A stretch of 64,000 nucleotides of DNA from Dehalococcoidales bacterium. Lineage in GTDB: Bacteria; Chloroflexota; Dehalococcoidia; Dehalococcoidales; UBA5760. The notes beneath the pieces are model-generated. The model saw only the letters and a program-made list of their open reading frames with translations, had not been told where the DNA came from and ran no database searches. The stretch spans positions 33,529-97,528 of the forward strand of contig JAQUQE010000006.1 in assembly GCA_028716225.1 (NCBI GenBank). The letters run 5' to 3'. Made by a program: the position numbers and the translations under genes. Numbering within the stretch: position 1 is the first letter of the stretch; each line of letters starts with the position of its first letter. Shown piece by piece: positions 49,392 through 58,717 of the stretch.

Positions 49392-49413
49392 GGGTTTTTA
49401 TCTCCTATGTCAG

Positions 49414-50172
49414 TCAGATGGGCCTGCGCCAGCGGAGCCACAGAGCCCAACCGGTTAGCGACAGTGCGTATGCTGTTATGTAGATCTCCAATTGTACTGT
49501 GGTAAATACCCCTGCTGTCAGAATGACGGCACCGTAGTTCAGGAAGCCGTGTAAGAATGAAGCCAGCAGGTAGTATTGCCACCCTTTGCCCCTAGCCAGG
49601 CCGTAGCCGGCCAGCGCGGAAAATGCCGTATGTGCTGCCACCACCGAGAATCTCTCCCAGAATCCGGTTAGTGCTGACAGACCGTAGGTCTGTAAGGCCC
49701 CCCATATGCTGACCGAGAATAGGATAGCATTATGTACCCACTGTGCCTCGAAGATTCCGAAGGCTGCTCCGGCTGTCGCTCCTATGGCCAGACCCAACCT
49801 GGGGTCGAGGTACCTGTTCTTGCGCCGCCAGTACAAAACCACCGGCAGCAGCTTGGCACCCTCCTGGACCAGTCCGCTTATCAGTACCTGCGGTATTCCG
49901 AAAAGCAACATCCGGCTTAGAATGACCTCTTGACTCCAGAATTTGCCCAGGGCCATTCCGGCCCAAAGCTGTAGTGGAACCTGAATAAAAGAGATGGCGG
50001 CCAGGGCCAGGAAGGCGCTACCGGCCATGACCGCCCACAGACGGCGGTCGCTAAAGAGGGGTGGCCAGTATGGTATCAGCCAGAAGGCGCCGAAGTATAG
50101 CGCCAGACCAATTCCAAACGGATTGGGATTGGCGAAAAAGGAGAGGAACATCCCGGTCATATATTCAGTCAT
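49414..50172 (-). CDS. PrsW/YhfC-like intramembrane metalloprotease
   Basis: 252 aa, about seven hydrophobic helices. Candidate zinc and catalytic residues: LVQEGAKLLP near 103, FGIFEAQWVHN near 138, AAHTAFSALAG near 190 and SFLHGFLNYG near 220, in the order and spacing of the PrsW-type (EE/EGxxK ... E ... H ... H) families. PrsW cleaves anti-sigma factors; no anti-sigma gene is nearby. Convergent with the zinc-finger membrane gene. Confidence 0.72.
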   Translation of the reverse strand: MTEYMTGMFLSFFANPNPFGIGLALYFGAFWLIPYWPPLFSDRRLWAVMAGSAFLALAAISFIQVPLQLWAGMALGKFWSQEVILSRMLLFGIPQVLISGLVQEGAKLLPVVLYWRRKNRYLDPRLGLAIGATAGAAFGIFEAQWVHNAILFSVSIWGALQTYGLSALTGFWERFSVVAAHTAFSALAGYGLARGKGWQYYLLASFLHGFLNYGAVILTAGVFTTVQLEIYITAYALSLTGWALWLRWRRPI

Positions 50173-50273
50173 AAAGTCACGTTGACTGGCCGTATAGTAA
50201 TGTTATATCTAATATAGTGCCTGTCTACGCTGTCCTTGTCAACATTTCCTATCCCCAAGCATACCTAACCACA

Positions 50274-50301
50274 TTGACATTTAATTCATTATTGATATAA
50301 T
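50274..50301 (+). promoter_or_regulatory. consensus promoter for the thermonuclease-like gene
   Basis: TTGACA (50274-50279), 16 bases, TATAAT (50296-50301). Both hexamers are perfect. Confidence 0.75.
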
Positions 50302-50342
50302 CATCAGAGATATAGCCAACCACAAAGATGGAGTAATTAGAG

Positions 50343-50621
50343 ATGGGGGAAAGGTATTATGCCCATTGCAAGCACGTTGAGGACGGGGATACCTTTAAGA
50401 CAGCAAGGGAACACCGGATACGCCTAGCGAATGTCTGTACACCCGAGAAAGGGCAGGAAGAATATCTCGAAGCAAAGAAAGCCCTTGCCGACTTAATACT
50501 GGACAAAGATATTGTGTATGAACCGGTCGGGACATCCTGTAACAGAATAGTCGCAGAAGTGTGGGCTGGTGTAACCCACGTTAATCAATATATGCGTAAT
50601 CAGGGTTACACTTGCCGTTAA
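50343..50621 (+). CDS. small thermonuclease (SNase)-like protein
   Basis: 92 aa. Staphylococcal-nuclease OB-fold pattern: VEDGDTFKT near residue 12, IRLANVCTPEKGQ near 26 (the family has R-L-x-G-I-D-T/A-P-E), then AKKALADLIL. It is shorter than the usual 130-150 aa. It has R27, but the typical second catalytic Glu/Arg pair is uncertain, so activity is doubtful. Lies in an AT-richer patch and has its own strong promoter. No signal peptide. Confidence 0.75.
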   Translation: MGERYYAHCKHVEDGDTFKTAREHRIRLANVCTPEKGQEEYLEAKKALADLILDKDIVYEPVGTSCNRIVAEVWAGVTHVNQYMRNQGYTCR

Positions 50622-50800
50622 TCTTATCCGCTGCTCCCCTTAATTCACTATCAACAGGATAACCAACCTTTTCAAACTGCCGAATCAAACGCTTCATTTT
50701 ACTATCAGACACTTTATGCTCTGGCACCCCCTCCCTCAACCGCTTGAGTTGATTCCAAAATGATACACTACCAAACCTTAAAATTACTTGACATCGCGAC
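50581..50800 (-). pseudogene. possible gene remnant on minus strand
   Basis: An open frame of about 70 codons without an early start, ending TAA at 50581 inside the end of the thermonuclease gene. It reads like real protein (WNQLKRLREGVPEHKVSDSK, MKRLIRQFEKVGYPVDSEL). The first ATG lies 39 codons before the stop, and upstream a TAA closes the frame. I match it to no family. It may be a 5'-truncated gene or chance. Confidence 0.25.
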
Positions 50801-50816
50801 TGGCGTTGGTTAAATT
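50788..50816 (+). promoter_or_regulatory. promoter giving a probably leaderless mRNA
   Basis: TTGACA (50788-50793), 17 bases, TAAATT (50811-50816). The ATG of the next gene is at 50823, 6 bases after the -10, so transcription should begin at or next to the start codon. No ribosome site is present. Confidence 0.7.
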
Positions 50817-50822
50817 AGCTTG

Positions 50823-52127
50823 ATGCAGTTATTCGGTACCTCCGGAATAAGAAGGCTCTTCGATGAGGGCCTGACCCAGTTGGCCTTGAGAGTGGGAATG
50901 GCTCTCGGGAAGAGCTACGATAGCGTAGTGGTCGCCAGCGATACCCGGACCTCCGCCCCTGTCCTGAAGCATGCCCTTATCTCCGGCGTTTTGAGCGGCG
51001 GTGCTCGCTGCTCCGACGGCGGAGTCCTCTCTACGCCGACGCTCGCCTTCGCCGCCAGGAGCTTCCGGGCGGGGGTAATGATTACCGCCTCGCATAACCC
51101 CCCGGAGTATAACGGCATCAAGCTGATAAATCCCGATGGTTCTGCCTTCAGCCCGGATCAGTGCCGGCAGGTGGAGGAGCTGGTCCTCGGCGATCTGCCC
51201 CGGGCTGCCTCCTGGCAGGAGATCGGCTCAAGTAACGTACTTGGTGGTGCTGTTGAGGAACACACCGAACGCATCCTTAAAGACTTTCCCTCTGGACTCG
51301 GGCTCAAGGTGGTGGTAGACTGCGGCTGTGGTGCGGCTTCAGGGATCACGCCCTATCTGCTCCGCAGGTTGGGCTGCTGGGTGGTGGGCCTGAATTGCTA
51401 TCCCAGCGGTTTCTTTCCCCGTAACCCCGAGCCGACCGAGGCAAATCTGGGCGAATTGATTAAGGCGACTAAAGATTTTGACGCCGATTTGGGTATTGCT
51501 CACGACGGAGATGCCGACCGGATGATGGCCGTGGATGATAAGGGGCGGTTCGTACCCGGAGATAAGCTCCTGGGGCTTTTTGCCCGTGAGGTCGGAGCGA
51601 AAGAGGTGGTTACCACCCTGGATGCCTCAATGGCTATCGAGGAGATGGGTTTTAAGGTTACCCGGACCAGGATAGGCGATACCGCTGTCTCCGAGGAGCT
51701 TAAGTCGGCCGGGGATTTCGGCGGCGAGCCCTCGGGAAGCTGGATTTTTCCTGGTATCTCGCTGTGTCCCGACGGCATCTATGCTGCCGGCCGGATAGCC
51801 GTAATCGCCAGCAGTAAGAAGCTGTCGGGATTGATTGATGAGATACCCGCTTATCCCATCTTAAGGGGTAGCGTTGGGGTAGGGGGGGTAGCCGTGTCGG
51901 AGCTGGAGTCGCGGCTGGCGGTGATGAAGCCTCTATCGCTAAACAAAAGTGACGGCATCAGACTCGGCTTTGCCGACGGCTGGCTGCTTATCAGGGCCTC
52001 CGGTACCGAGCCGAAGGTGAGGATAACTGCCGAGGCCAGGAGCCGGGCGCGAGCCGAGGAGCTTTATGATCGCGGTATCAGGATAATCAGGGCGTGCGGT
52101 AAGGCCAACAGGGAGGGGAGTCTTTGA
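50823..52127 (+). CDS. phosphohexomutase, GlmM/ManB type
   Basis: 434 aa alpha-D-phosphohexomutase. Start MQLFGTSGIRR, phosphoserine loop TASHNPPEYNG near residue 90, metal loop DGDADRM near 230, sugar loop GGEPSGSW near 300, phosphate loop RASGTEPKVRITAEA near 390. As it is followed by two sugar-1-phosphate nucleotidyltransferases and glmS, it most likely makes glucosamine-1-phosphate; mannose or glucose use cannot be excluded. ATG 50823 rather than TTG 50820 is assumed. Confidence 0.92.
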   Translation: MQLFGTSGIRRLFDEGLTQLALRVGMALGKSYDSVVVASDTRTSAPVLKHALISGVLSGGARCSDGGVLSTPTLAFAARSFRAGVMITASHNPPEYNGIKLINPDGSAFSPDQCRQVEELVLGDLPRAASWQEIGSSNVLGGAVEEHTERILKDFPSGLGLKVVVDCGCGAASGITPYLLRRLGCWVVGLNCYPSGFFPRNPEPTEANLGELIKATKDFDADLGIAHDGDADRMMAVDDKGRFVPGDKLLGLFAREVGAKEVVTTLDASMAIEEMGFKVTRTRIGDTAVSEELKSAGDFGGEPSGSWIFPGISLCPDGIYAAGRIAVIASSKKLSGLIDEIPAYPILRGSVGVGGVAVSELESRLAVMKPLSLNKSDGIRLGFADGWLLIRASGTEPKVRITAEARSRARAEELYDRGIRIIRACGKANREGSL

Positions 52128-53326
52128 AGGCGGTTATGTTAGCGGCTGGTGAGGGGAGCCGGATGCGTCCCCTGACTTACACCAGGCCCAAGGTGATGAT
52201 ACCCATCGCCAACAGGCCCATACTGGAGCATCTGGTCATCGAGGCTAAGAAGGCGGGTATCGCAGAGTTTGTCTTTGTGGTCGGCTATCACGATGAGCAG
52301 GTGCGTGACTACTTTGCCGACGGCAGCCGGTGGGGAGTAAGCATCGAATACTGCCGCCAGGGGCGTCAACTGGGGACTGCGGATGCCCTCCGTATGGTTG
52401 AGGGGCTGCTTGGCGGCGACTTTCTTCTCCTGAACGGGGATATTATCGTTAAGCACAAAGATATCAGGCTGGTAATGGAGAAGGGAGGTAACGCCTTAAG
52501 TGTCTTTCCTGTTGAGGATCCCCGGGGCGTGGGCGTCCTTGAGTTGAGTGAGGGCAGGGTGATCCGTATCTACGAAAAGACGGCCAGCCCTCCCTCCTGT
52601 ATGGTAAATGCCGGCATCTACCGTCTTACCCCCGATATCTTCGGTGCCATATCCCGGACGGGAAAATCGCCGCGGGGAGAGTATGAGCTGACCGACTCCC
52701 TGCAGTTGATGATAGATAGCGGACAGGAGGTCTCTTATCAGGAGATTGGCTACTGGCTGAACCTGAGCTATCCCTGGGACCTGCTGGCGGCCAACCAGTC
52801 GTTACTGGCTGAGATTGAGTCGGATAACCATGGTGAAGTGGAAGAGAATGTGGTAATGAAGGGCCCGGTCTCTATCGGCAGGAATACGGTAGTAAGGTCG
52901 GGTTCATACATCCTGGGGCCGGTGATAATCGGGGAGGACTGTGACATCGGGCCCAACTGCTATATTCGTCCTCACACCGCAATCGGTGACGGCTGCCATA
53001 TCGGCGGCGCTACCGAGGTCAAGGCTTCCATCGTCATGGCAGGGACCAGGATTCCCCACCACAATTACGTTGGTGACAGCGTTATCGGTGCCGGCTGTAA
53101 CCTGGGTTCCGGAGCCAAGATTGCCAACCTGCGTCTGGACAAGAAGAATATAGTGGTGGACGGCATCGACAGCAAAAGGCGCAAGCTGGGGGCTATCATC
53201 GGGGACGGGGTTGAGGTCGGCATTAACGCCAGTATCAATACCGGCAGTGTTATTGGCAATAACGCTTATATTGCACCGGGAGCGGTGGTCAGCGGCGTCT
53301 TCTTACCGGGGGCAAGGATATCCTGA
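52124..53326 (+). CDS. bifunctional sugar-1-P nucleotidyltransferase/acetyltransferase, GlmU-like (copy 1)
   Basis: 400 aa. N-terminal nucleotidyltransferase (LAAGEGSRMRPLTYTRPKV, GTADALR, LLNGDII), then left-handed beta-helix hexapeptide repeats (about 245-395: IGRNTVV, GEDCDIGPNCYI, SVIGAGCNLGSGAKIANL). Most like the archaeal-type enzyme that acetylates glucosamine-1-P and couples it to UTP or dTTP. TTG start overlaps the mutase stop by 4 bases. Confidence 0.9.
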   Translation: MKAVMLAAGEGSRMRPLTYTRPKVMIPIANRPILEHLVIEAKKAGIAEFVFVVGYHDEQVRDYFADGSRWGVSIEYCRQGRQLGTADALRMVEGLLGGDFLLLNGDIIVKHKDIRLVMEKGGNALSVFPVEDPRGVGVLELSEGRVIRIYEKTASPPSCMVNAGIYRLTPDIFGAISRTGKSPRGEYELTDSLQLMIDSGQEVSYQEIGYWLNLSYPWDLLAANQSLLAEIESDNHGEVEENVVMKGPVSIGRNTVVRSGSYILGPVIIGEDCDIGPNCYIRPHTAIGDGCHIGGATEVKASIVMAGTRIPHHNYVGDSVIGAGCNLGSGAKIANLRLDKKNIVVDGIDSKRRKLGAIIGDGVEVGINASINTGSVIGNNAYIAPGAVVSGVFLPGARIS

Positions 53327-53336
53327 GAGGTGAATC

Positions 53337-54512
53337 ATGAAACAGGCGATAATCCTGGCAGCGGGTGAGGGGTGGCGGCTCAGGCCGTTTACAGTTAACC
53401 GGCCGAAGGTAATGCTTCCCGTAGCAGGCAAGCCGATCCTCCGGTATCTGGTTGAGGCATTGGCACAGAACGGGATTCGCAACATTGTAATGGTGGTGGG
53501 CTATAAGCGTGAGCAGATATTCGACTATATGGTTTCGGGAGAGCACCTCGGCGTCGATATCACCTATGTCACCCAGAAGGAACGCCTGGGCACCGCTCAT
53601 GCTCTGGATCAGGCCAGGGAAGCGGCCCAGGATGAGTTCCTGGTCCTCTCCGGGGATAAACTGATTGAAGCCGCTACCATTGCCCGTTTTGTTACCGTTA
53701 AGCCGGCAGCCGTCCTGGTGAAGAGGGTAGAGCACCCGGAAAGGTACGGCGTGGCGAATATTGTGGACGGCGTGGTCAGGGATATCGTAGAGCAGCCCAA
53801 AGAAGCCGGCAGTAATACGGTTATGACCCGGATTTATGCCTTCGGCAGGGAGGTTTTCGACTATATCGAGGCCGAGCTGTCTATCTCGGCTGTCCTTAAC
53901 AAAATGATAGGCTGTGGCAAGACTATCTATGCCTGCGAGACGGATGGCCCCTGGCTTGAAGCTGTCTATCCCTGGGACATGCTGGGTCTTAACAGCGTGG
54001 TCATTCTTAAGGCCAGGGCTGAGATGGGTGGCACTGTTGAGAAGGGGGTTTCCCTGAAAGGGCAGGTCTCGGTGGGGCGGGATACCGTAATACGGGCAAA
54101 CTCGTCTATAGTCGGTCCGGTGGTCATCGGAGATGGTTGTGATATCGGCCCCAATGCCTGTATTCTGCCGGCTACCAGTATCGGCGATAACGTTATCGTT
54201 TCTCCCTTCAGTGAAATAAAAAACAGCGTCATCGGCAGCGATGTTGCTATTGCTACCGGCGGTGTTATCCAGGACTCGGTGGTCGGTAACGGATGTGCGA
54301 TCGGGGGGCATTTCACTGCCTTGAGCGGTGAGGCTGAGGTTAAGGTTAACGATTCATACCACTCGGTAAAGATGGGAGCGATGCTGGGTGAGGGCTGCAG
54401 TATCGGAAGCGGCGTGGTCGCTCAGCCCGGCACTATTTTAGGAAACTACAGTGAGGTGCAGGCGCTTAAGTTGATCAGGGGGCGGCTGCCCGATAAGAGC
54501 TTGGTGTTTTAA
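53337..54512 (+). CDS. bifunctional sugar-1-P nucleotidyltransferase/acetyltransferase, GlmU-like (copy 2)
   Basis: 391 aa, a paralogue of the preceding gene in tandem. LAAGEGWRLRPFTVNRPKV (W where copy 1 has S), GTAHALDQ, LVLSGDKL, then hexapeptide repeats (VGRDTVIRANSSIVGPVVIG, GDGCDIGPNACI, SVIGSDVAIATGGVI). The two copies differ throughout, so the duplication is old and the enzymes may prefer different sugars. GAGAGGTGAATC precedes the ATG. glmS follows after 2 bases. Confidence 0.9.
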   Translation: MKQAIILAAGEGWRLRPFTVNRPKVMLPVAGKPILRYLVEALAQNGIRNIVMVVGYKREQIFDYMVSGEHLGVDITYVTQKERLGTAHALDQAREAAQDEFLVLSGDKLIEAATIARFVTVKPAAVLVKRVEHPERYGVANIVDGVVRDIVEQPKEAGSNTVMTRIYAFGREVFDYIEAELSISAVLNKMIGCGKTIYACETDGPWLEAVYPWDMLGLNSVVILKARAEMGGTVEKGVSLKGQVSVGRDTVIRANSSIVGPVVIGDGCDIGPNACILPATSIGDNVIVSPFSEIKNSVIGSDVAIATGGVIQDSVVGNGCAIGGHFTALSGEAEVKVNDSYHSVKMGAMLGEGCSIGSGVVAQPGTILGNYSEVQALKLIRGRLPDKSLVF

Positions 54513-54514
54513 CT

Positions 54515-56308
54515 ATGTGCGGTATCGTTGGTTATATCGGCTACCGGCGGGCCCAGCCCATACTGTTTAACAATCTGTTCAAGCTGGAGTACCGGGGCTA
54601 TGACTCCTGCGGCGTTGCGATAGCCGATAACGGCGTTACAGTGTATAAGGACGCCGGCAAGGTTGGAAATCTGAAGAAGAGAGTCCCCCGCCTTGAGGGG
54701 ACGGCCGGCATCGGTCACACCAGATGGGCAACTCACGGCGAGCCGAATCAGATAAACGCCCATCCGCATTGTGATTGCTCGGGGCGGTTTGCCGTTGTGC
54801 ACAACGGGATAATAGGCAATTACCGGTTGCTAAAAAAGCAGTTGATAGCCGAAGGGCACAGGTTCATCTCCGAGACGGATAGCGAGGTGATCCCGCATCT
54901 TATTGAGAAATACTACCGGGGCGACCTGGAGGGGGCGGTGGTGGCTGCTCTTAAGGATGTGGAGGGCTGCTATGCCATAATCGTATTGGCCGTCGGTGAG
55001 TCTGATTTAGTTGCTGCCAGGAAGGGCAACCCGTTGATTATCGGTATCGGTGATCGGGAAAACTTTGTCGCTTCGGATGTGCCGGCGGTGCTGGATGACA
55101 CCAACCGGGTTGTCTATTTGGAGGATGGCGACCTCGGGGTGGTTAGCGCTGCGGGCATCAGGATTATGCGGGATGGCAGAGAGGTTGCCCGGGAAGAGAA
55201 GAAGATTCTATGGAGTGTCGAGGATGCCCAGAGGGCGGGCTATGAGCATTTTATGCTTAAAGAGATTCATGAGCAGCCCCGGGTGATACGGGATACCCTT
55301 ATCGGGTGGTTGTCATCGGATGAGTCATCGGGCGAATCACTGGTTGATTTGACCAAAATGCAGGGTGATATCAGGCCGTTGATCCTCCTGGCCTGCGGCA
55401 CCTCCTATCATGCGGCTCTGGTAGGCAGGTATATTATCGAGAAGGTACTCGGTATTCCGGTCAGGGTGGAGCTGGCCTCTGAGGTCAACTACTACGAGCG
55501 GCCTCCGGACGGAGCGGTCGCTATTGCTATTACTCAGTCCGGGGAAACGGCGGACACGCTCACGGCCATGAAAAGGGCAAAAGCGGCCGGATGCCTGTTG
55601 CTGGCCATTACCAACGTGATGGATAGCAGTGCCAGCCGGATTGCCGATGAGGTAGTCTATACCCGGGCCGGGCCTGAGATAGGGGTGGCGGCGACCAAGA
55701 GCTTCACCGTTCAGCTTATTATCCTGTACTCGCTGGCAATCTTAAGCTATAAGGTCGATGCCAGAAGACTGGCGGACCTGGTTATGGAGTTAAGACAGCT
55801 GCCGGAGAAGCTGGAGCGTTTGTTGAGCGATAAGGACAGCATTAAGGAATGTGCCCGATATCTTTCCGGGTACGAGAGTGTGTTCTTCATCGGTAGGGGG
55901 ATAAACTACCCGATAGCTCTGGAGGGAGCGCTTAAGCTAAAGGAGATTTCCTATATTCATGCCGAAGGCTATGCCGCCGGAGAGCTGAAGCACGGCTCCT
56001 TTGCCCTGCTTGGTGAGAATACGCCGGTAGTCGCTATTCTGGCGCGTGATAATACCTATCAGGCGATGCTGTCCAATATCAAGGAAGTCAAGGCGAGAAA
56101 GGCGCCCGTGATAGCACTGGCCGAAGAGGGGGACGGTAATGTCGGCGAGTTTGCTGACATGGTTATCTCTGTGCCTGTGGTTGATCCCCTGTTTTCTCCG
56201 GTGGTGAATGTGGCGGCCCTGCAGCTGCTGGCCTACTATACCGCCCGCGAGAGGGGCTGCCCGATAGATACCCCGCGGAATCTGGCCAAGAGCGTAACCG
56301 TAGAGTGA
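54515..56308 (+). CDS. glmS: glutamine-fructose-6-phosphate aminotransferase
   Basis: Makes glucosamine-6-phosphate. 597 aa. Catalytic Cys after Met (MCGIVGYIGYR), glutaminase loop GHTRWATHGEPN, two SIS isomerase domains (ACGTSYHAALVG near 290; YLSGYESVFFIGRGINYPIALEGALKLKE near 445), C-terminal LAKSVTVE. Last gene of the UDP-GlcNAc block: glmS, GlmM-like, GlmU-like. Confidence 0.97.
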   Translation: MCGIVGYIGYRRAQPILFNNLFKLEYRGYDSCGVAIADNGVTVYKDAGKVGNLKKRVPRLEGTAGIGHTRWATHGEPNQINAHPHCDCSGRFAVVHNGIIGNYRLLKKQLIAEGHRFISETDSEVIPHLIEKYYRGDLEGAVVAALKDVEGCYAIIVLAVGESDLVAARKGNPLIIGIGDRENFVASDVPAVLDDTNRVVYLEDGDLGVVSAAGIRIMRDGREVAREEKKILWSVEDAQRAGYEHFMLKEIHEQPRVIRDTLIGWLSSDESSGESLVDLTKMQGDIRPLILLACGTSYHAALVGRYIIEKVLGIPVRVELASEVNYYERPPDGAVAIAITQSGETADTLTAMKRAKAAGCLLLAITNVMDSSASRIADEVVYTRAGPEIGVAATKSFTVQLIILYSLAILSYKVDARRLADLVMELRQLPEKLERLLSDKDSIKECARYLSGYESVFFIGRGINYPIALEGALKLKEISYIHAEGYAAGELKHGSFALLGENTPVVAILARDNTYQAMLSNIKEVKARKAPVIALAEEGDGNVGEFADMVISVPVVDPLFSPVVNVAALQLLAYYTARERGCPIDTPRNLAKSVTVE

Positions 56309-56372
56309 ACGCCGGGTCGGCGGAATAGTGAGATAATGTAAGTAATGATTAGTAATTTCAGGGAGGTTTCAG

Positions 56373-57872
56373 TTGGATATTAAGGTTATTGCGGGCAATA
56401 TTGCCGGGATTAAAGCCGGCGCTATCGTGGCAGGGGTGTTTGATGGTACCGAGCACCCTGGCGGTGATATTGCTGCTATAGACAGTGCCCTGGGCGGGGC
56501 TGTCTTGAGGCTTACTACGCAGGGTGAGATTAAGGGTAAGCTGAACGAAATTACCCTGGTTCACAGCCTGGGCCGGCTGCCGGCAGACCGGGTGGCTGTG
56601 GTCGGCCTGGGTAAGCCATCGGAGCTGTCCCCGGATAAGATTCGCGGTGCTGTTGCTGAAGTCTGCCGTTTGCTCAGGCAGAAGGGTTGTGTTAGTGTCG
56701 CTACTCCCGCCCTGGGGGCAGGGGTGGCCGGTATTCCCCCGGAGACGGCAGCCCAGGCGGTCACCGAAGGTGCCCAGCTCGGTCTTTACTCGTTTCGCAG
56801 GCATATCACCAGGGAGGCCGAACATGGCGAGATCGGGGAGTTTACCATAGTGGCAGCCAGTGAAGCTGAGCGTGCCGATCTGGAGCGGGGCTGCATTAAG
56901 GGCAGGATTATGGCCGAGGCGGCCAGCCGGGCCCGTGACATGGCTAACGAACCGGCTAACTATATGACTCCTGCTATTATGGCGGAGACGGCGAGAGAAC
57001 TGGCTGGGAAGTGCGGGTTGGAGATTAAGGTCCTTGAAGAGGAGCAGATGAAGGAGCTGGGGATGGGGGCACTGCTGGGTGTGGCACAGGGAAGCCGGGA
57101 GCCGGCCCGGTTTATCATCCTTAACTACCGGGGTAGTGATGCCGACGGTATTGATATCGCCCTGGTGGGTAAGGGGATAACCTTTGATTCCGGCGGTATC
57201 TCGATCAAGCCCTCGGAGAAGATGGAGGAGATGAAGGGGGATATGGCGGGGGGAGCTGCCGTTATTGCGGCGATGGGAGCACTCGCCCAGCTTAAGCCCG
57301 GTATTAATGTTATGGCGGTTATTCCGGCTACGGAAAACCTGCCCGGCGGCAGCGCCATCAAGCCGGGTGATGTGCTTACGGCGATGGGGGGCAAGACCAT
57401 CGAGATTATCTCCACCGATGCCGAGGGGCGGCTCATCCTGTCTGACGCCTTGAGCTATGTTAAGAATGCCGGGGCTAAGCGTATCGTTGATGTCGCCACG
57501 CTCACCGGGGCTTGCCACGTCGCCCTGGGTGATTTCTGTAGCGGTGCTTTCGGAAATAGTCAGGAGCTTATCGATAGGGTAATTGCGGCCGGTCGCAAGG
57601 CGGGAGAGCTGATCTGGCCGATGCCGATGTATGAGCAGTATAAGGAGCAGAACAAGAGTGATGTCGCCGATATCAAGAATTGTGGGAGCAGGTACGGCGG
57701 TGCGATTACGGCCGCCCAGTTCCTCGCCGAGTTTGTCGGGGATACCCCCTGGGTACACCTGGATATCGCCGGTACTTTTATCAGCGACAAGGAGAAGGGC
57801 TACCTGACCAAGGGAGCTACCGGAGTCCCCGTGCGTACGCTGGTGAACCTCGTCCTCGACCTGGCTGATTAG
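56373..57872 (+). CDS. pepA: leucyl aminopeptidase, M17 family
   Basis: 499 aa cytosolic di-zinc aminopeptidase. TTG start after GGGAGG. Metal-ligand segments GKGITFDSGGISIKPS near residue 268 and ISTDAEGRLILSDAL near 348, which also holds the catalytic Arg; MKGDMAGGAAV between. N-terminal macro-like domain (about 1-165). The 677-codon open frame on the minus strand (56358-58391) is a shadow of this gene and its neighbour. Confidence 0.96.
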   Translation: MDIKVIAGNIAGIKAGAIVAGVFDGTEHPGGDIAAIDSALGGAVLRLTTQGEIKGKLNEITLVHSLGRLPADRVAVVGLGKPSELSPDKIRGAVAEVCRLLRQKGCVSVATPALGAGVAGIPPETAAQAVTEGAQLGLYSFRRHITREAEHGEIGEFTIVAASEAERADLERGCIKGRIMAEAASRARDMANEPANYMTPAIMAETARELAGKCGLEIKVLEEEQMKELGMGALLGVAQGSREPARFIILNYRGSDADGIDIALVGKGITFDSGGISIKPSEKMEEMKGDMAGGAAVIAAMGALAQLKPGINVMAVIPATENLPGGSAIKPGDVLTAMGGKTIEIISTDAEGRLILSDALSYVKNAGAKRIVDVATLTGACHVALGDFCSGAFGNSQELIDRVIAAGRKAGELIWPMPMYEQYKEQNKSDVADIKNCGSRYGGAITAAQFLAEFVGDTPWVHLDIAGTFISDKEKGYLTKGATGVPVRTLVNLVLDLAD

Positions 57873-57902
57873 CTTAAGAGATATCCGAAGGAGGGTTCGC
57901 TT

Positions 57903-58547
57903 ATGAAGGTCAAATGGCTGGGACATGCTTCTTTTTTGATTACCTCGGATGATGGAATAAGGATAATCACCGACCCCTACACCACCTGCGGCGACCTGAG
58001 TTATGCCGGCATAACGGAGACTGCCGATATCGTCACGGTAAGCCATGACCACTTCGACCATAATAACGTCTCTTCCATCCGGGGGAACCCCGAGGTAGTC
58101 AGAGAGAGTACGGCAGAGGTCAGAGGTATAAGCTTCAAGGGGGTTTCTTCTTGCCATGATGAGAAGGGGGGCAGGCTGAGGGGTGGCAATACCATATTCT
58201 GCTTTACCGTCAACGGGGTGAGGGTCTGCCACCTCGGCGACCTGGGCCACCGGCTTAGTGACAAGCAGGCTGCCGAGATAGGCCCGGTCGATGTGCTGCT
58301 CATTCCGGTGGGCGGTAATTTTACCATCGACGCCGGGGATGCCACCCTGGTCTGTAATCGACTGAAGCCCCGGGTGGTGATACCGATGCACTACAGGAAC
58401 CAGCGGTGTGCCTTTCCCGTCGCCGGAGTGGATGAGTTCCTCAGGGATAAGACAGATGTCAGCCGCCCGGATGCCAGCGAGGTTGAGTTCAAGGCCGGGG
58501 AGTTGCCGGCGAGCACCTGGATTATAGTCCTCAAGCCGGCGCTTTAG
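57903..58547 (+). CDS. UPF0173/UlaG-like metallo-beta-lactamase-fold hydrolase
   Basis: 214 aa. Metal motif SHDHFDHNN near residue 48, start MKVKWLGHASFLI, HLGDLGHRL near 113 and IPMHYRNQR near 158, in the order of the UPF0173 group. A zinc- or manganese-dependent hydrolase of unknown substrate. AAGGAGG site before ATG, 30 bases after pepA. Confidence 0.9.
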   Translation: MKVKWLGHASFLITSDDGIRIITDPYTTCGDLSYAGITETADIVTVSHDHFDHNNVSSIRGNPEVVRESTAEVRGISFKGVSSCHDEKGGRLRGGNTIFCFTVNGVRVCHLGDLGHRLSDKQAAEIGPVDVLLIPVGGNFTIDAGDATLVCNRLKPRVVIPMHYRNQRCAFPVAGVDEFLRDKTDVSRPDASEVEFKAGELPASTWIIVLKPAL

Positions 58548-58717
58548 CGGAGTATGATGGCACCGGTCTACTTGATGCCCTGAGGTGTCCCTGTTGCTGT
58601 TAGTTTGTCTTAGAGTTCGACAGCGCTCAGCCGGCTATGGAGAAAGTGTCGCTACACTCCGGTATCGGTAGTCCTTTGCCGGGGGCTGTAGTATAATCAT
58701 ACCAGGTTTGAGGGTCA

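Noticed and set aside
53289..54311. 340-codon minus-strand frame
   Set aside because: Shadow of the second GlmU-like gene; no ribosome site or recognisable domain.
56358..58391. 677-codon minus-strand open frame
   Set aside because: It lies opposite pepA and the UPF0173 gene, both with clear catalytic motifs; its translation has no domain and is rich in His, Arg and Pro.
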